A stretch of 62,000 nucleotides of DNA from Priapulus caudatus. Lineage: Eukaryota > Priapulida > Priapulimorpha > Priapulimorphida > Priapulidae. Positions within the stretch are counted from its first letter, which is position 1, and each line of letters starts with the position of its first letter. Positions 11,830 to 19,672 of the stretch are shown piece after piece. Where the stretch lies: assembly GCF_000485595.1 (NCBI RefSeq), contig NW_014577072.1, positions 157,233 through 219,232 of the forward strand, written 5' to 3'. The translations under genes and the position numbers were made by a program. The notes beneath the pieces were generated by a model. It did no database searches and was not told the DNA's origin. It saw only the letters and a program-made list of their open reading frames with translations.

Positions 11830-14800
11830 CGCTACCACGAGCTACCGCGACGCAAAGGGAGAGAAACGTCGAGAAACGTCGGGCCGAAGAAATCGGGCGC
11901 CGAACTTCGCCAGGAGGTTCGGCAGCCAGAGATGAGAGTTCGGCCGAAGCAAATTCGGGCGCGCCAACTTGGCCACGGAGGTTCGGAGAGAGAGAGCTTC
12001 GGCGAAGGAATTCGGGGCGCCGAAATTTTCTTCGCCGCCGAGAAAGTCGGCATGCGGGTGCCGACGCATAGGGGAGGCAGCAAGAGCGGAGGATCGGCAA
12101 GATGGGACGTCGCTACACTCGATCCTGCGCGCGTCAGCACGGAGACACCAGGCCTGCCGCCTGGACGAACCCTATCCACATACCCCCGCAGGGAACGGCC
12201 AAAGATGGAGCGAGCAGGATGAAGGTGCGGCCCTTTCACCGGTCGCTGACGTCACGCTCACAAAACCTTTCTGCAGAAGTTCGAAAAGCGGCGAACCTTC
12301 AAACGAATGGGAGAGGAGGCGCGGCGGCGCAGTTGGCCTGCTGCATGTGAGGGAGCAGCGGCAAGCTACTGCTCACCTGCCGGGACTACGCTAGATAAGG
12401 GGAGTCTGCGGGCAGCGGCTCGCGGCGGGGGGCGCTTGAAATCCTTCGCCGAGAAGCTCAACATCAGGAGCGTTGAGACGCAGACGGAGGAGCGCACACT
12501 GAGACTGGGAACCGCTATAGCCCAAGACCTCAAGCGACTACACGAGGTTAGCCGCTGCCGGGGGGCCCGAGGAAGATTGATCGTAATGGGGAGGCGCAGG
12601 CATAATACGACACGCGCAACACGCCATTCCGCCGTACGTTCAGGGACATTCGGGCGCAGACTGTTGAGTCAGCCGCGCTGTTTGCCGCTGAGTACGAGGC
12701 GTTGCAAGAAGAGAGGAACCCCCGAAAAACCGTACATCGCGCCGTTGTGATGCCTGAGATGTGGAGCCTCCGGGAGAAGAGAGGTCGGCGAGAGAAGAGG
12801 GCGACGAGAAGATAGCAGTCGTGGAGGCTGATGAAGAGATCGGCCCAGGTAGCCGGTGGACGTCGATGGAGTGAGAGAACTCCAACTGCTCGCCGAAGGT
12901 GATGAGGAGGCGTTATGAAAGGGAACGTGCCGTCGCTGGACGAGCGCCGAAGTCGAGAAAAAGAGAGAACGGCTACGACGGACGAGGAACGATGGGCACG
13001 GGCGGGCAATGAACCCGACCGATGCCCCTGATCGCATGCTATCTTCGCTGTGGACGAGCCGCGGTCATGTGCTGACGGGAGTGTCAATCGAATCCACAAT
13101 CACGCCGGAGCCGGACCAAGTCGAACAGCCTAACTGGCTCGCGTGGTCGCGCGGCTGCGCCGGGAAGGAGAAGAGAACTTGCCGCCGACGGCTGCCGGGC
13201 GAAGGAGCCGCCGCCACCAGCGAGGTCGAATCGCGAGGAGGCCGACGGAAAAAACTAGGCGAGGCGGCTCGGAGACAGCCGACACTTCCGGCCGGAAGGC
13301 AGCTAGAAGGCGACAAAGAGAGAAGGAGGCGAGGTCGTGTTGACCAGCGTACAACCACGGAACGTCAATGGCATTTGACTGTCGAGGTGTGGCGGCCCAC
13401 CCCTGTGGAATTCATGGTCGAGCAACCAGGAGGCCGACCACATTATGGATTGGGAGGTAATTCGAGGAGCTACGCCCGAGGAAAGCCAGACACCTGGAGA
13501 GAGCGTCGAAAAGCTATGTACGACGTAGCAAGACATATCACCGTTGCCGGGTTGGCCGGGGAAATCGCGGCCCGACGCTGATCATGGGGTATTTCCCACC
13601 GCCCACATGATTTTCGCTTGGAAGTGGACGTCGGCGAAGGAAGTATCGGGATCCCGGCATGGACATACTCGGCAGTCAGGAATTGTCAAGTCGATGTCGG
13701 CCGAGGATCCTGATTCAATCGAAGACGTATTGCACCTGCTGCCACGGAGAGGAGAATTGAGCCGCGTAGTCTTGTGGCTACCCGACGGGTAACCGTACCC
13801 GGGCGACACCGAACCACGCAACTAGAAGGGCGACCTTCGGGGACCCGCGTGGCAATGAGGCGCAGGTGGTCACTTCGCGCGGAGGCCGCAGGAAGCGAAT
13901 GTAAACCGAGGACGGACGAGGAGCGGAGGTACGGCCGCCATCCGGCCGAAGCCTGTGTGAATCGACTCGCCGGCGTCGTGCCTTGACATGTCAAGACACC
14001 GGCAAGAGGCACTGTGATCCGAGAGGGAGGATCGTCGTCGACTGAAGGAGGTGCAACGCCGTGAACCCGCGCACGGGAGGAACCCGGCCATAAGGGGCGG
14101 ATATAAATACCTGCAGGAAGACGCGAAAGGTGGAGATGGACGAGACCGCCGCCATAAGGGAGCGGGATATAAGAACCCAGAGGAAGACCGAAAGAAGAGA
14201 TGGAAGAAGCCGCCATAAGGGGGCGGATATAAATACAGGAAGATCGAAGGAAGAGCCGAAAGACCGCCGGATGGGGGCGCGGGAGAGAAGTTCCAAAAGA
14301 GAACGAAATGTCAAACTAGCGAAGAGCAGCCAGCGAGATGAGGCACCGCGGCAGTACATCTAGCAAGAGTTGGCAGCCGCTGCTCAGCTGAGGAGCTTGA
14401 TGGGACACAGAGAAAGAAGATCGTTGAGCTACTCGAGCTCACCAAACCGGTCTGTTGCCCGCACCGACAGGAATCGCTGGGGCCGTACTTCCGCATATAG
14501 TTCGAGCACATGATCGATACGGGCGATCAGCCGACTACTCAAACAGCACCGAGAGATGCCCAATTGGGCGAGACAACACATAATGGACGAAAAATCGACA
14601 CGATGCTGAGGAGGTGTCAACGAACCCAGTAGTAGTCCCTCTTCGCCTGCTCACTGTCGTGCTCGTGACGAGAGAGGATGGGACACCAACGCGCTTTGCG
14701 TCCGACTACCGTTCGTCTCAACGACGCCAACGCAATAGAGATGGCCTATCCGCTTCCTGCGAATCAATGACAAGCCCTAGACGCATTGTCGGAGCAAAGG

Positions 14801-17430
14801 GTTCTGCACCCTGGATCTTGCGTGGGGTATTGGCAAGGTGGAGATGGAACGCCGCGGATAAGGAGAAGACTGCGTTGGGGAAGTCGTCGGCGGCCTGTTC
14901 AATTCCAGAGTGACGCGCGTCGGACTCTGTAACGCGCACGCCACTATTGAGCGATTGATGGAGGCTGTAACGAGAGGTCTAGCAGTGCAGGAGTGGCCTG
15001 ATGTTACTTGGACGACGTCATGTTCGTCGGGAGGACCGTTTGAAGAAACAGGCCGAGCGCCTCGAGACAAGGAGAAAAGCACAGAGCTGTAACGCCTGTG
15101 AGGCGCAGGGCCTCAAACTGAGCCGGAAAGTGGAGTTGTTCCGACGAAGCGCCATCATTCCTTGACACGGAGGTATCCGCGCGAGGAGTGCGCTGCGACC
15201 GGCGAAGCTGCGGGGGCCGTGGAGAACGTGGAGTCGGCCGCGCATGTGAGGGAGGTACGAGGGTTCTTAGGGTTCGCGAACTACTTACCGAAGTTCATCT
15301 GGCGAGTTTGCGGCCTAAGCGAATGCTGCTCACCACACCTTACGAAGAGAAGACGGTCCGTTTTGAAATGGACAGAGACTGTGAAGACGCGTTTCCATGA
15401 CGATCAAGCGACGAATTGACGGAAGCACCAGTCTCGGTATCCCGCGAAGAGATTGGACAGTTCCATCGGGAATACGGATGCGAAGCGCGGATCGTAATGG
15501 CAGGCGAGTCCCTATTCACAAGTGCAGGATGGGACAAGGACNNNNNNNNNNAATATAACTCCTCTGGTCAGATATTGCGCATGCGATTCACACTAACGTA
15601 GCAAGATTGTGTACTGGCTAGAATATGCAGCGGGGACTTTACATGCAAGGTCTTCCTCCTATTTCTTAAGTGATGTCTACTGATGAAATATTATTATATA
15701 AATCTCTGCTAGGATAACTCCTCTTCATTTTAAATGCATAATCTTTGCAAAATATTATTCTTCTCGCGAGATATTGCGCATGCGCGACCACCGTTTCAGG
15801 TGTGCAACACGGACTGAAGACAACTTCATAATATAGCTTGCTGAGGAAGAAAGGGAGTGGGAGACTAAGGAAAGGCGGCAGGCAAGATAGCTGGCGGCGG
15901 TAGAAGAAGAAGAAGGGCTGAGCGAGGGACAGGGGAGGCAAGGGGAAGAACGCGAGGGCATAAAGTAGGTGTTTTGTTCCCTACAGGCTAGGGCGCTCTC
16001 CTCATTATAAACACAGATCTACGGATAACAATTTATTAGAGAAATCTATGCTTAGATACCCCCTAAGCATATTAAATTTATCTTCATCACAAAATATGAC
16101 TGCTCTGGTGAGATATTGCGCATGCGCTAACACACTAACGTAGCCAGATTGTGTACTGCCTGGTATACGCAGCGGGCACCTTACATGCAAGGTCTTCCTC
16201 CTATTTCTTAAGTGATGTCTACTGATGGAATATTATCATATAAATCTATGCTAGGATAATCCTCTTCATTTTAAATGCATAATCTTTGCAAAATATTATT
16301 CTTCTCGGGAGATATTGCGCATGCGCGACCACTGTTTCAGGCGTGCACTATTGACTGAAGACAACTTCATAATATAGCTTGCTGAGGGGGAAAGGGGGTG
16401 GGAGACTGAGGAAAGGCGGCAGGAAAGATAGCTCAGGGGCGGTAGAAGAAGAAGGAGGCTGAGCGAGGAACAAGGGAGGCAAGGGGAAGGACGCGAGGGG
16501 AAGGACGCGAGGGCATAAAGTAGGTGTTTTGTACCCTACAGGCTAGGGCGCTCTCCTAATTATAAACACAGGTCTACTGATAAAAATGTATTACAGAAAT
16601 CTATGCTGAGATACCCCCTAAATAAATAAATAAATAAATATATGTATATATACATCAAAGTGGACGGCCACGACTGTGGCATGCATGATACTACACATTT
16701 TACACTGATATATGAATACATACGATGCATGTGGTAATTACTCACTTACTCTGGTGTTTATTTTGTAGTAGACAATGCCTGACGGATCACATCCCCACAC
16801 TCCGGCTTGTCCGACACTGACATCAAGCAAGCCACCTCCGATATGTTGCCAGTATGCGTCTGAGATTAATTAAAAACATAGAACCACTAACACGGACGAC
16901 GACATTAGATGTTTAAATATATGCCGATGAGTTTTTTGGCCTGTTATAAACGGTGTACATGATTTCACTAATATATTGTCAAATATTAGTTTACGCTAAT
17001 TATTTTCTTGATAATTCACCAAAGTTTTATCCGGGTCGTACCCGCGCGATGTGTTCCCACTGTGGGATCACTATATCGTCGTGACTGCTATACCTTGTTT
17101 GTAACTGGTGATGCCTGCCGATCTTTGGAGGCGCGGGTCGGGCGCTGTTACACGGAGCTCGCAGCTTCGCGGGCCACATTGCCTGGACGAGTCGTTGACG
17201 CTAAAGCTGCCACAGTTGCCCTTGTTAGCACAGAGTGTGGAGCACCCCACCACGCTCGTTACGTTTCTTCTGGCGATCACCCTGGCCAGCGCCGGCACAG
17301 CGTTCGTGCGCCACACCCTGAATAGCACCGGCACACCATCACATGAATTCACGAGGGTCGCACCGGGTTCGCTTATCACAAGGATAAGCAGCATCACGCA
17401 CAGACGTGAAGCTGGAGAATACGGAAACAT
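7481..17430 (-). CDS. Secreted PAN/apple-tectonin lectin-like protein, 5 exons
   Basis: Exons on the minus strand are 17430-17094, 16859-16750, 8373-8250, 8057-7773 and 7626-7481. All introns are GT-AG (donors gtatag, gtaagt, gtacgt, gtatac), phases match, and the frame stays open for 333 codons. Residues 1-24 form a signal peptide with hydrophobic core LCVMLLILVI. Residues 30-90 carry six cysteines (30, 63, 67, 73, 85, 90) in a PAN/apple-like C-x3-C-x5-C-x2-F pattern, with sequons at N56 and N79. Residues about 115-333 hold some five tectonin repeats of the form W-x-x-(V/I)-x-G...VSxGxxxVWG...(I/L)(F/W/Y)(Y/F). VSVGQAGVW occurs twice and the last blade has WEQVDGSLKQVSSG. In known families (fish-egg lectin, tachylectin-1, tectonins) these repeats form a sugar- or LPS-binding propeller, so an extracellular recognition or defence role is inferred. 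Intron 2 spans 8.4 kb and is filled with repeats. The ATG has a purine at -3. Confidence 0.88.
8876..8920 (+). repeat. TTC/TTA/TAC trinucleotide microsatellite
   Basis: Interrupted run of TTCTTA and ACT units just before the 545-bp tandem array in lectin intron 2. Confidence 0.75.
9008..10218. repeat. ~545-bp tandem repeat array, left part (2.25 copies)
   Basis: The landmark TGCTTAGATACCCC recurs at 9537 and 10081 (period 544). Each unit has two diverged sub-blocks about 200 bp apart, both containing AAATGCAT...GCAAAATAT...GAGATATTGCGCATGCGC, followed by a GGAGGC/AAGGAAG-rich block and GTGTTTTGTTCCCT. The third copy is broken at 10218 by the LTR element. Minus-strand open frames here repeat from copy to copy and are shadows. 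Confidence 0.92.
10502..10509 (+). promoter_or_regulatory. TATA box of the LTR
   Basis: TATAAAAG in a GC-rich context, about 280 bp into the LTR and about 370 bp before the AATAAA, the usual U3-R order. Confidence 0.65.
10878..10883 (+). promoter_or_regulatory. LTR polyadenylation signal
   Basis: AATAAA in GTTGAATAAACATTATT, followed by T-rich sequence, placed as expected in an R region. Confidence 0.55.
11777..11829 (+). repeat. Poly(G) run, 53 bases
   Basis: An uninterrupted run of 53 G within the retrotransposon body. It is either a real homopolymer or an assembly/consensus artefact. Confidence 0.95.
14088..14240 (+). repeat. ~62-bp tandem repeat with promoter-like core, 3 copies
   Basis: CCATAAGG, then a GGGCGG-like box, then GATATAAATAC, recurs at 14088, 14152 and 14213 (periods 64 and 61). 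It is upstream of the RT remnant. The order CArG-like / GC box / TATA resembles a core promoter, but function is inferred only. Confidence 0.8.
14500..15420 (+). pseudogene. Gypsy reverse transcriptase remnant, frameshifted
   Basis: Recognisable family blocks occur in order but in different frames. At about 14505 is HMIDTGDQP; at 14650 VVLVTREDGTP; at 14715 DYRSS; near 14920 GLCNAHATIERLMEAV. YLDDVMFVGRT is at 15005, including the catalytic Y-x-D-D. At about 15110 is LKLSRK, and at 15250 VREVRGFLGFANYLPKFIWRV, the RT/RNase H connection. Several stops and frame changes separate the blocks, so no functional polymerase can be made. Confidence 0.88.
15542..15551. other. Assembly gap (10 N)
   Basis: Ten N bases. 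The true missing length is unknown; it hides the 3' part of the LTR element and part of a tandem repeat unit. Confidence 1.
15552..16618. repeat. ~550-bp tandem repeat array, right part (~2 copies)
   Basis: Same family as 9008-10218. The landmark recurs at 16049 and 16604 (period 555). It begins mid-unit directly after the N gap, with the same duplicated sub-blocks and GCGCATGCGC cores. The array ends in TAAA repeats at 16619-16640. Confidence 0.92.
16618..16642 (+). repeat. (TAAA)n tail of the array
   Basis: Five to six TAAA units directly after the last ~550-bp unit, like the simple-repeat tail of some short retroelements. Confidence 0.7.
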
Positions 17431-17728
17431 GACTGAAGCTCTAAGCTACTCTCATCCAACTACGAATGAGTTTCGCCGAGATACTGAATGCTAATGCAGT
17501 ACGCCTGCAGAACAAAATGTTGCATGCATGTGCATGTGCCTAGCAACGCGTTGAATCGGTAGCGCTGGCGGAAATCGTATTTGTATGGTGTGTCTTGTAT
17601 TCGTGCATCAATCACTAATCAGTTACGTGGATAACGACAATAGCATCGTCATGAGAAACTAAATAACTGATGAGAATTTTTTTAAACTGACGCATTCAAG
17701 CCAACACCAAACGAGCACACAGTGCGCG

Positions 17729-17730
<2 letters not shown>

Positions 17731-17789
<59 letters not shown>

Positions 17790-18078
17790 ACATACACATG
17801 CACACACACACGCGCGCTCACACACACGCGCACACACACAACCACACACACACACACACACACACAACTACACACACAACACCCCACACCCACACTACAC
17901 ACACGGCGCGCGCGCACACACCACCACACAGCCACACACACACAACACACACACACACACACACCACACACATACTCACACACACAGCCACACACACACA
18001 CCCACACACACCAGCACACACACACACGCATCGCTGCGCACAGCGACACACACACAACTACCACACACACAGCCACGA
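17731..18078 (+). repeat. (CA)n compound microsatellite
   Basis: A pure (CA)n core at 17731-17783, then interrupted CA/CACG sequence for about 300 bp, lying between the two divergent genes. Confidence 0.95.
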
Positions 18079-18107
18079 GCCAATACGCGCAGATAAATTG
18101 ATACCCA

Positions 18108-18172
18108 TAGACAGAGAGACAAGTGAAAGACATGGAGAGGAGACAAGTGAAAAGACATGGAGAGGAGACAAA
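18108..18172 (+). repeat. ~25-bp tandem repeat (GACAAGTGAAAGACATGGAG)
   Basis: About 2.5 copies of a unit beginning GAGACAAGTGAAA, one with an extra A. Confidence 0.8.
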
Positions 18173-18184
18173 GTAAATATCCAA

Positions 18185-18219
18185 TTATACCTCGTTTTAA
18201 AGATTAAAACGAGGTATAA
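18185..18219. repeat. Perfect 16-bp hairpin, 3-nt loop
   Basis: TTATACCTCGTTTTAA, loop AGA, then its exact reverse complement. It sits immediately before the minisatellite array and differs in sequence from the CARGAG family. Confidence 0.9.
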
Positions 18220-18225
18220 ATAAAC

Positions 18226-19230
18226 GATTAAAATGCTTAACTCGGCCCTACGTCATTATCTTTGGGCGACAGGTCGCCTACGTGTCCCCGTTCTATCCAT
18301 GTGTAGTACGGCGTTTTGGCATTAAGATGGAGACATGGGAAAAGGCATGCACACATGCATGTATACATTGGACAAGGGTGTACATTGTGCAAGGGACCTT
18401 CGGCAGAGCAATGCCACCATATTGAAGTAGCGACGGTGCAATTTTCGTTTCTGTCGGCGTGCCACGCTCCAGATTAAATGCCACGTAACGTCACGTAACG
18501 TCACGTCGTCCCTACGTAATTTCATTTGGGCGATAGGTCGCCGACGTGTCCCCGCTCTATCAAGAGTAGATAATAAACATGTTAAGATAACCATAAAGAT
18601 GTTTATTATCTACTCTTGGCTCTATCCATGCACATTGGTATAGCAAGGGACCTTCCACAGAGCAATGCCACCATATTGAAGTAGCGACGGTGCAATTTGC
18701 GATGCGCACATTCTGTAAACGTGCCACACTCCCGATTAAATGCTTAACGTCGGCCCTACGTAATTTCGTTTGGGCGACATGTCGCCGCCGTGTACGTGCC
18801 CTATCCCTGCGGGGTAAGGCCAGGGACCTTCGGCAGAGCAGTGCCACTACATTGAAGTAGCGAGGGTGCATTTTTTGATGCACTCTTCTTCTAGGCGTGC
18901 TACACTCTAGATTAAATGCTTAACGTTGGCCCTAAGTCATTTTCTTTGCGCGACAAGTCGCCGAAGTGTCCGCGCTCTGACCCTGCACATTGGTAACCCT
19001 ATATAGCCAGGGACCTTCGGCAGAGCAGTGTCACCGCATTGAAGTAGCGAGGGTGCAATTTACAAATGCGTACATCCTCTCTGGAGGCATGTCACACTGC
19101 CCACACTGTACATGCTTAATGTCGGCCCTACGTCATTTCCTTTGGCGACAAATCGCCGACGTACATTAGTATTGATGGGACCTGACCCAGAGCATTACAG
19201 CGACATTGAAGTAGCGAGGGCGCGATTTCA
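18226..19230. repeat. Minisatellite, ~180-260-bp units, ~5 copies
   Basis: Units start near 18226, 18472, 18734, 18910 and 19105. Shared blocks are GATTAAATGCTTAACGTCGG, GGGCGACAGGTCGCC, GGGACCTTCGGCAGAGCA and TTGAAGTAGCGA(C/G)GGTGCA. Copy 2 is enlarged by a hairpin insertion. The array ends about 440 bp upstream of the GSTK1 ATG. Confidence 0.92.
18561..18618. mobile_element. 58-bp CARGAG hairpin element with target duplication
   Basis: The 20-bp arms CAAGAGTAGATAATAAACAT and their exact reverse complement surround an 18-nt spacer. The element is flanked on both sides by GCTCTAT (18554-18560 and 18619-18625), which occurs once at this site in related minisatellite units. That is direct evidence of insertion. 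Confidence 0.88.
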
Positions 19231-19672
19231 TAATGAAAATGGTTAGAACTCTATGATATTGTTAATTTCAGAAACTAGAATCCTCGCTGTATCCGACAGT
19301 GTGTGTGGCTCGTCCGGTTGCACTGCTGGGACAGATGGGGAATTTTCAAAGCAAGCCATCTTTTTCGCGTAAAATCACATTGCAAAGTGGTCATTTCGTG
19401 TGTGTGCCGGGAAAAGCATGTTTACGGAAGAAATTTTGGAAAATTAAAGTTAACAACATATATGTTCGTCGTCAATTCAGAGGGTGGCATTGTGATTTCT
19501 CAAAAAAGCTCCTGATTATTGAGCTGATTACGGGATTACCTGCTGATTTGCGGGAATTTTGTCTTAAGTATGGCCGCCAATGGGAAATGATTTCCCACCG
19601 TGTCCCCACATGCATAGCTATCTGTCAGCCAATAGCAAATTCATTTTAAAAAGGCGCATCAGGTGCGCTATC

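Larger units (their letters stand above)
10219..15541 (+). mobile_element. Degenerate Ty3/gypsy LTR retrotransposon, 3' end missing at gap
   Basis: The insertion point is sharp: the host repeat reads ...CTTACATG, then TGTGACGGCG begins at 10219, the TG expected at an LTR start. The LTR-like segment has a TATA box and an AATAAA. The internal region is GC-rich (clearly above its surroundings), with no long open gag frame. Reverse transcriptase motifs lie at 14500-15420 in shifting frames with internal stops. The element ends at the assembly gap, so integrase and the 3' LTR are not visible. It lies inside lectin intron 2, on the opposite strand. Confidence 0.85.

Noticed and set aside
10219-15541. 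An intact, active retrotransposon
   Set aside because: RT blocks lie in several frames with stops, no gag frame is recognisable, and the 3' end is missing.
8933-16190. Recurrent minus-strand frames with AHAQYLTR / FCxxYAF motifs
   Set aside because: They recur because the 545-bp DNA unit recurs. Lengths differ between copies and frames are broken, so a repeated peptide gene is not supported.
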